Below, piece after piece: positions 34,697-46,810 of a stretch of DNA of 64,000 nt (position 1 is its first letter; each line of letters opens with the position of its first letter). Below the pieces are notes generated by a model, which was given only the letters and a program-made list of their open reading frames with translations, was not told where the DNA came from and searched no databases. Source of the stretch: Vishniacozyma victoriae (Eukaryota > Basidiomycota > Tremellomycetes > Tremellales > Bulleribasidiaceae); NCBI GenBank assembly GCA_017654735.1, contig JADPYG010000001.1:124001-188000 (forward strand). The letters are read 5' to 3'. A program made the position numbers and the translations under genes.

Positions 34697-35354
34697 ATGT
34701 CCGCCGATAAGCTACCTAAAGAACTACTCCATAAGCTCATCCTCAAGTCTTTCGAAGGTCAGCTCATCGTTCTCTGTGACGCGACACAAGCTGATGACAG
34801 GCCGGGACAGGGCATACGCTCCATACTCGAAATTCCAGTACGCCATGCCAAGATAAGGGAATTACGAGCTGATAGATAGTGTTGGAGCTTCGCTGTTATT
34901 CGCAGACGATGTGATTATAACTGGCTGTAATGTTGAGAACGCTTCTTATGGTAAGCTGCCTTCCTTGACCTCGTAGCTGACAAGCAGGTGCTGGAGTATG
35001 CGCAGAGCGAACGGCTATGACCAAAGCCATTGTCAGTCTTCTTTCTTCACTGTTCCATATCTTTCAAGTCCAAGAGTACGAGCTGATATCCAGACGGAAG
35101 GATTGAAAAAGCCCCTAGCGGTCGTAGTAACCTCCCTTCTCCCCACACCCTCGGTATCACCATGCGGTATCTGCCGACAATTCCTCCGTGAATTCGCAGC
35201 ACTAGATACCCCAATCTACATGGTCGCGGATGGATATCCTCGGGAGGAGAAAGTACCTGATGTACTTGATGGACAGGGATCTGAGGGGTTGATCAAGGTT
35301 ATGACATTGGGGGATTTGTTGCCTATGAGTTTTGGACCGGAACATCTTCAGTAG
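34697..35354 (+). CDS. CDD1: Cytidine deaminase
   Basis: Zinc enzyme of pyrimidine salvage, converting cytidine and deoxycytidine to uridine forms. Five short exons: [70 protein letters not shown] (zinc Cys and catalytic Glu of C-A-E), then [14 protein letters not shown] (the two other zinc cysteines) and a C-terminal segment with [13 protein letters not shown], which is the family ending. Length about 160 residues is normal for the homotetrameric form. Exon breaks are set by GTACGC/GATAGATAG and GTAAGC/CAAGCAG pairs that keep each motif intact. Confidence 0.93.
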
Positions 35355-35649
35355 GCTAAGTGGGTTGTCAGACATCAAATCAAGCGAATAGTATGCAAGT
35401 CAGTACAAGTTGCTGGCAGAGCTGCAGTCTATACGAGCTCACGAGTACTCAAACTAGGACACCTTGTGAGTGAGATTGACTAAGACTGGCAGTGTCACAT
35501 CTACCCACATCTACTCTATGCATCATAAAGTCGAAATCGACGAATGTACAGAAAAAATTACCCGCTACTGCGACAAACTGTCATCTCACTTATTCAACTT
35601 TCTAACGAGGCGCAAATGATCCGGCAAATATGACCGTCTGATGTAAAGT

Positions 35650-36144
35650 TCACGCCTTAAATCCATCCTCCAATATCACGAGTTCATATGCCTCGTAGAT
35701 AGACTTCACAATTGTCCTGTCCATGTTGGGCTTGTCCCTCATCAATTGCTCTCCAGCCTCTTGGAATACCTTAAGAAGGTCCTCGACCTCATCTTGGGTG
35801 ACGATCTGCTCGGTCCTCGGTCGACTCCAGGTCGTCCCGTCTGGATGCTCCCCTGTAGCTTGGTAATAGGATTCGCAAGCGTCCGTGAGCAGCGATTGCC
35901 CTTGGGTGATTTCATTCTCGAGGCGGCTCGAGATGGATCGATTGAGCTCGTTTAGGATACCCTCGGTCCCTGCTTGATGATCTTTGAGTCTACTCATGAA
36001 TTCTCGCCCGACTCGCCTATGGACTCGATCAAGTCGGTCTGCATGTATCCAGCCCTCTTTTGCGGCAGTGATGGCTAGCGATTCGGGCGTCGTGTCTGTG
36101 GCCGAAGCGCTTGAAGGAGTCATTGTGTTTTCTGAAGTCGACAT
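35650..36144 (-). CDS. Small helical protein, single exon, unrecognised
   Basis: 164 codons without an intron, ATG at 36144: MSTSENTMTPSSASATDTTP, then a mostly helical remainder: AAKEGWIHADRLDRVHRRVG, REFMSRLKDHQAGTEGILNE, ISSRLENEITQGQSLLTDAC and a second half TQDEVEDLLKVFQEAGEQLM, ending ILEDGFKA. Ser/Thr-rich disordered start plus charged helices. Intronless structure is unusual among the neighbours and could mean a young or retroposed gene. I do not recognise the family. Confidence 0.6.
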   Translation of the reverse strand: MSTSENTMTPSSASATDTTPESLAITAAKEGWIHADRLDRVHRRVGREFMSRLKDHQAGTEGILNELNRSISSRLENEITQGQSLLTDACESYYQATGEHPDGTTWSRPRTEQIVTQDEVEDLLKVFQEAGEQLMRDKPNMDRTIVKSIYEAYELVILEDGFKA

Positions 36145-36841
36145 TGTTTATTGTTACTGAAAGTGACAGGGTTGTGAATACTGTAGGTTATGGTGGCAAA
36201 AGTGTGATTGATAAGAGAGAAGGCAGCGGCAGACTTTCTCATAGGTCAAGTCAGAACTCGCAAAGCTCCGCTGTCATAAAAGGATCCGTCGGCGGTATGG
36301 AGTGGGAATGAAAGGACCGAATTGAAAGATAGGATTCCGCAGCTTGCTAGTACGTTCTAGACCTTTACCCTGCTTGATGCGTTGAATATGTGAGTAAGTA
36401 GCCATATCAGCGATCAGAGGACGATTCACTTCGGGCAAAGACCTAAGTTTGTTGGACGCCCATAATATATTCATGACTTCTCCAGGAGTCAAATCCATTA
36501 TATATACAATGACAACTTCCCTTAAATACTAATGACAGATTGAAGCAAGACAATGTTGAAGACAGTGAATGAAAGAATGAAAAGAACAATGAGATCCCGG
36601 AATTAACGAATTGGTCGTAAAGCAATATTGAAGATGGTATGTGCGCGACTCAAGTCACTTTTAATCCCTTTCCCATCGAAGGGTTGGGGAGATGAGAAGC
36701 GTTGTTCGTGTTTGTGTGACGATCATGCGATTTTATGCGAGCATGTTTCTCGAGAAGCGTTCGTTCGTGGACGATTTTCGTTTTGTATGGCGAGAGTGAA
36801 AGATGGCGGAACTATACAGTACACAAGAATAGTCGTGGGGC
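36145..36841. other. Gap with one small minus-strand open frame
   Basis: Contains a 74-codon minus-strand frame from ATG at 36498 to 36274 (MDLTPGEVMNILWASNKLRS, then LADM-type helix and a basic end PTPYRRRILL). A TATATATA run lies directly before that ATG, which would leave almost no leader. No family; I rate it about 0.25 as a gene. The rest holds the 3' UTR of the large gene to the right. Confidence 0.3.
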
Positions 36842-39800
36842 CTAGCGCTGTTGGGTATTCCCACCGAATGGATCGGCGCCAAACCCACCCCCATCGGCTC
36901 CAGTAACAGTATGAGGCATAACCTGTCCAAAAGCCATCCAATTACCTTCCATCATGCTAGGTTGTACCTGCGGCGGGGGACTCAAGACCATTTGATCCAT
37001 CTCCCCCATCCTACCCATTGTCGAGGGGTCGTATGCCAACATCCTTGGTTCCCTAGGCGAGGGCCTGGTAGGGGTACCCATCTCTGCAATTGGGGTGAAG
37101 GTTGGTTGGTATACCCCCCCACCCCCAGTATGGTTGTGGGAATGGTGTTGAGCGGGACTTGGAGTGAATGGTGTACTCAATCCCGAATTGGAATTATGGT
37201 GTCGATGTGATGGGGTTTGGAATGATGTTGGTTGTTGATTCTGATGAACTGTAGATGCGTGATTCTGGTGTTGTGGGTACGTGAATTCGAACGCAGGTGG
37301 TGGGAGGTGTGGAGGCGGAGCGATAGGAGCTTGTCGGTAGGGCATATCAAGTGGACTCGATAGACCAGGCATTGAATGTGATTGTGGAATATTCTGGGGA
37401 TATGATGAATTAGGTCGATGATTGGTTTGTTGTAATTCCCAATTTGATCCAGTTCGAGCATGACCATGACCATGATTATGACCATGTGAATGCGCTTGAT
37501 TCCAACCTTTCCCACCTCCTTCCGTAGCGCTCCTTTGATGTTGATACCCACCTCCTCCACCTTCACCTTCAGCATGTCGTGGTCGACCTTGATCAACCCT
37601 CATTGTCCCCTGTCCAATCGCTAAAATCTCATGATGTGGGAAAGCCTGAGATTGACCAGTAGTAGGAGTTTGAACAGCCGACATCATTGGTGATGCACTT
37701 GCCTCGTCCGAATCAGGCATAGCAGTGACTGGCGTATTGGGGAATTGGTATGGTGTAGTACTCATTGGTGAAATCAACGTTTCTTGATATAACGACAACG
37801 CTGGCGATTTGTGGGTATGGGTATTGGTAGAAGACATTTTAAGACCCCTAGCTCGCATTGATACGGAAGAGAGTGATCGGGCTCGAGACGTTTTAGGGGT
37901 TGCTTTGGACGTGGATGGGCGAGTGGCTGTAGTAGGTATGGCATCCATTCGCATAGGTGAAGGTGGTCTTGTCGAGGTGGTCGACAAAGAGATATTCTCG
38001 TGGTATGGCGTAGTAGCACTCGACGTAAACCCCGAAGTGGTGGGGTAAGAAGTATTCGGTCGATCCTATACATCAGTTCAACTCCATTCAATCAGATCAA
38101 AGAAGACAGGACATACTTCTAGGGTTACAGCTCCCATCTCCTTTTCCAAACAGAACCTCCCAAAGAACGACGACAACTCATTTTGTAATCCCAATAACCC
38201 TTCTCTTGTGAATTTCAATTCCGCCAAAGCCCTCTTGACATTCTCAGATGGATTATCCACCAATGCAGCCAGAGCTACAGAAGCTAATAATCCCGCTTGA
38301 CTCTGATTCTCACTGTGGGGTACAGGATCGAGGGGGATATAACCTGATTTCAAACTCTCGAGCAATGGTGGAGTTGGAGATCGAGATTGATGAGTATGTG
38401 AAAATTCGAGGGCTGTAGCAGCTGAATCACTTGCTGTTCTTCTCATTCCTGGTCTTTCTTTCTTGATAGATCCACTTTCGTCGGTCGGTGTCGAGAGGAA
38501 TTCAATAGGTCCCTGACCCTGACTCTGGTCTTGAGGTGGCATATTCATGCCTAATCCTACTTGTTTCGTTTTAAAGTGTTCGGGCTCAGGTTCTGATCGC
38601 CTCCTTTTGGCTGAATGCGACGAGGTCGAACTACTCGCCAGAGGAACTCGGTGGGGCGGAGGCGCAACAATACGTCGTTGGTGGTTATTACCTGTATTCG
38701 ATCGAGATAGTTGTGTGGTACGAACATCCACAGCTGATTTACTTGCTCGATTCGGAGTTGTCATCCATGGATATCCATCTTGTCCGGAATTGGTAGCGGG
38801 CGTCATGGGCGAGAAGAAAGTGGTAGGTGAAGATGTTCCTGATGTCGACATACTTTGATGGGTCTGGGTATTTGGTGATGTTGAAGGGAATGATGCGGAG
38901 GTGGGAAGGGATGAATAGACTGATGAAGAAGATGCCGAAGATCGCATGGTGGTCATGCTCATGTTCATGTTCATGTTCATATTGAGGTTGAGGTTGGGTA
39001 CGATAATCGGTGCTAGACTCGTAGTGGACGGATTTCGTGAGTTTGCGGTAGTGCTAGTAGGAGTAGGTGTAGAAACAATAAAACCAGCCGGCTGAACTTG
39101 AACTTGAGAGTTTTGCTATTAATCAGCATTCACAATAAGAATAAGAATGAGAGTGGGAATGTACCTTATCCTGCTTATCCCTCGCTCGTTTTCTCCTCTG
39201 CCTCTCTCTACCTTGTCTCCTTTGCTTCTCTATTTTATCTTCCTCCTCCTCCGGTAGTTTCATCTCACGAAGTTCAGGTTCTGCATCACTATCACCCTCC
39301 CCCGAGGTATATGTTGTGAATTGATCGGTGGAAGATGAATAATGAGGAAACGAATATCCTCGATCCTCGGTAACGTCCAACGAGCCATGTCCGAATGTAT
39401 TTGAATATTGAGGTTGATCATACCCTTGTCCATGTCCTTGATATGGATGTTGATTGTGGGTATACTTTGATGATCGTTTGGTAGGCGTAGCAGTTGTGAC
39501 CTGAACAGAAGGGAGGGAATTGTCGGAAGAAGAAACACTATTCGAATGTCCATGTTGTCCTAAAGAAGTAGTCCTAGCTGGCGGAATAGGTACACCTTGA
39601 GAATCGATCCTATGTCTATGATGCCCTACATGCGTAGGCATAGAAAATGGATCATCCATATCGGTATCTGTATCGTGAAAAGTCGATAACCTTCCTACAG
39701 TATATGGGAATGCGGCCGACGAAGAAGAGGTGATAGTAGTAGGAGGAGGTGGTGATATGGCTTTAACAGTCGTATTTGATTGAATCGATCGAATAGACCT

Positions 39801-39857
39801 AGCAGAAGACGAAGAATCACCTGTGACTATAGGCATTATATGAGTTTCAAGACCCAT
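36842..39857 (-). CDS. Large low-complexity protein with basic cluster (probable regulator)
   Basis: Three large exons; ATG at 39857 (MGLETHIMPIVTG; the codon before it is only TTG). Rich in Ser, Thr, Pro, His, Gln and Asn throughout. Notable parts: KIEKQRRQGRERQRRKRARD at the end of exon 1, a strongly basic helix like a bZIP basic region but with no leucine zipper after it; a run of NMNMNMNMS; SAKRRRSEPEPEH (nuclear-localisation type); a better ordered piece ENVKRALAELKFTREGLLGL, QNELSSFFGRFCLEKEMGAV; and a His-rich HSHGHNHGHGHARTG. Breaks are near 39119 and 38048-38078. A nuclear regulatory role is inferred from composition and basic clusters. About 940 residues. No family recognised. Confidence 0.6.
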
Positions 39858-41219
39858 CAAATACCCCTTCTTCTCCTTATAAACAGCCTCGGAGACTTGG
39901 GTTATTCAACTCCTATCCTCCACCTGTTTACAAGTAAAAGGCTTCCAAACGGCGTCGTTGCCGATCCGTTGAATCGTACGACTCCTATCATCAGCTGACA
40001 TCCTCAGCTACCGCCCCGACCATTTATGGAAGAAGGAACCCCATTCCATAAATCACATGTCGACCGGCGGGAAAGGTCCTTCATGGGGTACCACTAATAT
40101 TTGGGGTTGGGTTGAATGACACTCCACTACTGAATTGATGGTAACGTCTCTAGGGAGGAAGGGAGAGTAACGCTGATATAATAAAGTGAAATAGGTATTA
40201 GAAAGAACTCACCCCCGAGATCCAGTTGTGTAGAAACCACTACTGTGTGTGTATATGGTTCCTTAGATTCAAGCCCAAAACCGTATTACTTCGATAAGCC
40301 GATGCTTCTCGGTCTGAAAACGACCTCCTTTAAGGTAAACGCCCCGAGGCGTTAGGCGTTATGGTGTGTGTTCCTATGGTCGTGTCGTGCCGTGTCGTGT
40401 CGTGTACGATATGAGGAGGGAGGAAACTAGACTAGCTACTTTTGTGAAAAGACGCGACGCGACCCCTAAATTTGGTTTCTTGAATGATCCTTTTTCGGCT
40501 TTCCTTCTCTTTCGGTCTTTGATGATATACTCGACCAGCGAGCTTTATTGATGCGATAGGTCGTGTATATACCTTCCTTACTTGATATGAGAAAGAGTAT
40601 TATAGTATATGTATACCGAGGCTAAATGGCGTATGATTAAGGGATTTTGTAGAAAAAGGGGTACTCAAAGTTACTTTGGACTGATCGGGTTAGATCTAAT
40701 GTGCCTCTGCCGTACTTAACTTTGATTACATGTTCTCCTTCTTCACATGCTATTACTAAATCCTACTATGGCTACAGCTCTAGAACTCGGTTCATCTCTG
40801 TTTAGATCCCCTTCCTATGTATCCCAAAGCACAAGCATGCATTGCTCTGATTGTCCATACCATGACCCATGAGGTTCGGTCATTCCAGTGGGATAGCCGG
40901 GTCCCGAATCCGAGCCCGGTCCAACCGGAATATAAGACTAGTAGAGTAGTCGCACGTCTACCAAACCCCCATATAGGTCATATAAGCAAGTCGCAATACT
41001 CTCGGTCCCCGATCAATCATGCGTCGTTGTCGTTCCAAGAGATCGGATCGACATTCTTGCATCGTGCCTAGGTGAGAATGAAGCATGGCATGAAAAGGTG
41101 ATGTGATGCAATGCAGTGTATTGTCTGTCTGTCTTTGCTACGTACATATCCCTCTCTACCCTACACGCTGTCGATCCATATACTTGATGTGTACCTCGTG
41201 CCTCGCACTCATACTCGTA
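39858..41219. other. Long intergenic region, about 1.36 kb
   Basis: Upstream of the large low-complexity gene (minus strand) and downstream of mL44 (also minus), so it should hold a long promoter and leader for the former. Features seen: a (CGTGT)5 run at 40381-40405 with one change, GC-rich palindromic GGCGTTAGGCG-type pieces near 40345, an AAAGTTACTT motif at 40667, TCGG-rich stretches and several pyrimidine runs. The plus frame 40817-41071 has no domain. Long promoters are typical of regulatory genes in these fungi. Confidence 0.4.
40381..40405. repeat. Pentanucleotide (CGTGT)5 microsatellite
   Basis: Five tandem CGTGT units, the second reading CGTGC. Short, in the long leader/promoter region. 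Likely polymorphic between strains; no function visible. Confidence 0.7.
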
Positions 41220-42595
41220 CTAATTTCGTAATCGTTTACTCTCAACTATCGACTCCACCTCGACCTTTCCACTAGGCGTAAAGTTTTCCTGTCCAGCTAC
41301 CACCTTTCCAGCTTGTAGCAACCATTCGGGGTGTATGGAAGTAGGTAATGTCGATTTCGATGTTGTTGTCGTATCGGCACGAACGAGGAACATGCTTAAT
41401 AGAGCATTTACCGCTGCTCTATGTTCTGCCATTTTGTATGATGAGCCGAAACCTTCTGATAATTTCACGCCAGAAGGAAGGAAGAGGCCTATGTTGAATA
41501 TTGGTGCTTGGGAATTTGTTCCTGTTGATGCTAGGATCCTGGATGTCAGCTCGTGCGTTGCGCCGATAGGCGTGTGTGGAAATGTTGACTGACCTGGACT
41601 CGATCTTTCCTACTCCGTCTACGTGGTCTACTCCCGCTTGTGATAGATGCGAAGTGACTACGCTCGATAGGACATGTTTTGGATTTGTGAATTTGAACAG
41701 AGTCGTCATGTCTAGGTATCTCGACATGAAATAAGCATGTGTGAATTCTCGTGCTGCGTGGATGCCCTGTATATCAGTCTTTGACTCCATCGACCACATC
41801 GGAAAAGAAGATATAGTCAAAACGAAAGAAGGAGCGGAGGGAAAGTATCGAAAGAAAGAGAAGAGGAAAAATACTAACTCGTTCACGATAAATCAACCCG
41901 ACAAAAGCCTTTACAACCCCCGCAACGACATCCTCGAAATTATCACTCTTCTCATGCCTTCTATGTCCCTTCTCCCCTTGATACTTCAAGAAACGCTGAG
42001 CAATAGGTGTTGATTGCCTCTCAACCTCAACATCAGGTTTACGCCAACGGACTCCAACTCCATTAAAGTTTCCATCAACTTTATTTTGTGTTCCTAGACC
42101 CAATTCCCTCGCTACGGACATACATGCTTTCGGACCGACAAAAGCCGTTACCGCCTGTTTAAGAGCGGCTGTGGGTAGGTATGGGAATTGTGAAGACAGA
42201 TGTTCGGATGCGAATAATCCAAGTAACGAGTTTCCGAGTGATGATAGGATTTCGTTTGTTTCTGTTGTTTCTTCTGCCAATTGTGTTAAATCGGCATCTT
42301 CTGTTGTTGTCTCTCCCGAGATATCGGTTGAGGTTGTGGTGAATGATGGATGTGTCAAGCAAGCAACAAGAACAGGGTGGAGGGTAGTATTGGGTGGTAA
42401 TGATAATCTTGAGAGTAATGCCGATAAAGCAGTAGGGGTGGGGATACTACTAGGTGGTGTAGCTGTTGTTGGACGAGGAGCGAATAGGGTAGGAGTGGTG
42501 GATATCGTACGTGATGATATAGGAGTAGCTCGATGACGGGTCGCACGAGCTACCCTCCTTGCGAATGCTGGTGAGAACATTGATCGGAGCGGCAT
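41220..42595 (-). CDS. MRPL3: Mitochondrial ribosomal protein mL44 (RNase III-like, dsRBD)
   Basis: Large-subunit mitoribosome protein mL44 (yeast Mrpl3), derived from RNase III but without nuclease activity. ATG at 42595 gives an Arg/Ser/Thr leader (MPLRSMFSPAFARRVARATR) suited to mitochondrial import. Then the RNase III-like fold: HPVLVACLTHPSFTTTS, EILSSLGNSLLGLFASEHLS, AFVGPKACMSVARELGLG, DNFEDVVAGVVKAFVGLIYR, and after introns GIHAAREFTHAYFMSRYLDM. The C-terminal exons carry the dsRBD-like part: FNIGLFLPSGVKLSEGFGSS, MAEHRAAVNALLSMFLV. The signature E-x-LG-x-x-L survives, but the usual acidic catalytic residues are not obvious. About 400 residues. Confidence 0.88.
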
Positions 42596-42863
42596 CGTAA
42601 ATTGAATCGGAGGTGACAAATAGGACCTATTCGGTATGACTGTTCTCCTGGATCAACAGTGTATGGCTGGCTATGATGGGTATGATGGTGAGGTATAGAT
42701 GTTGTCTATAGTTGCTATAACGGAAAAAGTCAAGAACGCTCATCTCCCAAATCTCAACTCCCTTATCAACTATAAATACCACGTCATATATCATACATCA
42801 TATCACCCCACCCTACTATGATGAGTAACTAACTACCTTCTATAGCGAACACACATACATACA
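42596..42863. promoter_or_regulatory. Divergent promoter of two mitochondrial genes
   Basis: 268 bp between the start codons of mL44 and the mitochondrial rhodanese. The right half is rich in CAT/ATC-type repeats (ATCATACATCATATCA), the left in TGGTATGATGG. Co-regulation of the two mitochondrial genes is a reasonable inference. Confidence 0.45.
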
Positions 42864-43665
42864 ATGGCATCAAGAATCCCAAGAACCATACTATCACTAC
42901 GAGCAACCCTCCCAAGGGTACAGGTCATTCCTACTAGGACTTTCGCTACTCTCCCCACTGCTACCGCCACCCGACCTACGCTACGAGCAACTACACCTTT
43001 CGTCGGAAGGTTCAAGTCGACAGAGAGGAGCGTTTGGGCTAAGGAACCTATCATCTCTTATGAAGAGCTTAAACCAATCACTCAGCAGCCTAATGATGTA
43101 AGTGGCCACTCTTCGTCAGCTCCATTGTTGCCACAGAGGGTAAAGAGATTGCTAGGGAGGGTGATATAGGGCGACAGAGGAAGGAAGGTTAAAAAGAAAG
43201 AAAGCTGACAAATAGGACGTCCTTATCGTGGATGTACGAGAACCAGATGAAGTCTCACTAGGTTCCATCCCGAGTTCAGTAAACCTACCGCTATCAGAAT
43301 TAAAAGATGCCCTAAGCCCAAACTTTGGTGAAGGTGATTTCAAAAAGGTCAGTCTTTTCTCCTTTCATTCACTGCACCATCTACACACTCATCATCGGTC
43401 ACCGAAATACTACGCCTAGTGGCTTGCCGCCTACCCTACCGGCTTACCTCGCCTTTCCTTCGGAGAGACTCGGCTGACAACCCAGAAATTCGCATTCAAC
43501 AAACCCCTCCCTTCCCAAAATATAATCTTCTTCTGTAGATCCGGCAAAAGATCCGCATCAGCAGCTGAACAAGCTGGTAAGAACGGTTATGGCAATGTTA
43601 GGAATTATCAGGGAAGTTGGTTGGATTGGCAAAAGAGAGAAAAGGAGAGTGGGGATGATTACTAG
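42864..43665 (+). CDS. Mitochondrial single-domain rhodanese (sulfurtransferase)
   Basis: Thiosulfate sulfurtransferase-type protein. The N-terminus MASRIPRTILSLRATLPRVQ and on to PFVGRFKSTERSVWAKEP is a typical matrix leader. The rhodanese domain follows: ISYEELKPITQQPND, VLIVDVREPDEVSLGSIPSS, VNLPLSELKDALSPNFGEGD, then after an intron FAFNKPLPSQNIIFFCRSGK-RSASAAEQAG, where Cys in FFCRSGKRSASAA is the persulfide-forming residue with its CRSGxR loop, and GYGNVRNYQGSWLDWQKREK at the end. All parts of the fold are present; about 180 residues. Close to yeast RDL-type and human TSTD-type proteins. Three exons (breaks near 43098/43216 and 43348/43488). Confidence 0.9.
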
Positions 43666-44243
43666 TCGAACCCAGTTGATTGAGAATTGGTTATTTGATA
43701 TGCAGAATCTTCATTACTTGCTACTTGGGGATACTCGATTAATGCTTCTTGGTATTCTGATGAGCTGTCCAAAGCTTGGAGCGTCTGGGAGAAGAGGTGG
43801 GCGAGGGAATCAGACCAGGGGAGAGGGTATGAATCGGATGTCTGCGCGCTTCGCTAGGCGCATCGCTCTCGAATGGATAAATCCATACGTGCGGTAGTCT
43901 ATCAGCCTGGTCACGTCATGGCCTTTGTGTCGTAATTGCCAAAGAGAGCTCAGAACACTAGCCGTCACTCGCTCCTGGCCCAGGCAGATCCATTTCAAGC
44001 TCATCCCTATCTCAACGTGCAAAGCCGTCCTTCAGGGGATCCAATCGCAGCGAACAGCTGAACTTGACAAAGTGCATGAAAGCGATCTACACAAGTAAAT
44101 GTGAATATGTAATGTATTTTTCTCATCCCATCTCACTCTTTCCACCTCCTCTCCTCATCTATCTCTCCCAGCCGCTCAACTCAATCTCTCCCAGACGCTC
44201 AACTCAAGTCTCTCGCTACGCTCGAGACTCTCGCTTCGTTCGA
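43666..44243. other. 3' regions with tandem repeat and hairpin
   Basis: Convergent gap between the rhodanese and UGP1 stops. Contains two copies of a 23-bp unit (44161-44183 and 44184-44206, one mismatch) and right after them a palindromic stretch AGTCTC ... GAGACT (44207-44228). Short open frames in this gap have no domain. Confidence 0.5.
44161..44206. repeat. Two 23-bp tandem units, UGP1 3' side
   Basis: Unit ATCTCTCCCAGCCGCTCAAC plus TCA, repeated once with a C-to-A change. Lies 40-85 bases past the UGP1 stop, inside its likely 3' UTR. Confidence 0.8.
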
Positions 44244-46362
<2,119 letters not shown>

Positions 46363-46810
46363 CTTTGTGTGAGATTGATGTATAGGATGAGAAGTGTAGT
46401 AAGAGGGGAAGTGAGAGTATGTAAGAAAGAAAGAGAGAGAGAGAGAATGGAGTAAATGGAGCTGATAGATGGGGAGGGGGAAGGGGGGCGGGACCTTTCC
46501 TTGACGCGTGGCACAGCTCACGGTCTAAGGATTCAGGGATTTTAAGGGGCTAGATTATTCAGGGAAAACAACGAACTACCGGCGGTGTAGACAGTTAGAC
46601 CGAATTTGGAATTTGTAATGTGGCACACTGTCTATTTTTCTTTTGTGGGGATAGGGGCATGGGGTGGTGGGTGGAGACGGAGTGATCTGCAAACGAAGGA
46701 TCGATCTACATGCCAAGTCCGGAAACGGGTGCCGGAATTCATGCATGCAATGCGAAATGCGCGATGATGGTATGACAGAAACAACATAAAAGATACAACT
46801 CAGATGACAA
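46363..46810. other. UGP1 promoter and SET9 3' region
   Basis: Contains the pyrimidine-rich (minus strand) tract of UGP1 at about 46425-46455, a GA dinucleotide run on the plus strand, typical of strong fungal promoters for housekeeping genes. No gene seen. Confidence 0.45.

Noticed and set aside
40817..41071. Plus frame in the gap before mL44
   Set aside because: No domain, no leader, and the region is the long upstream region of the neighbouring gene.
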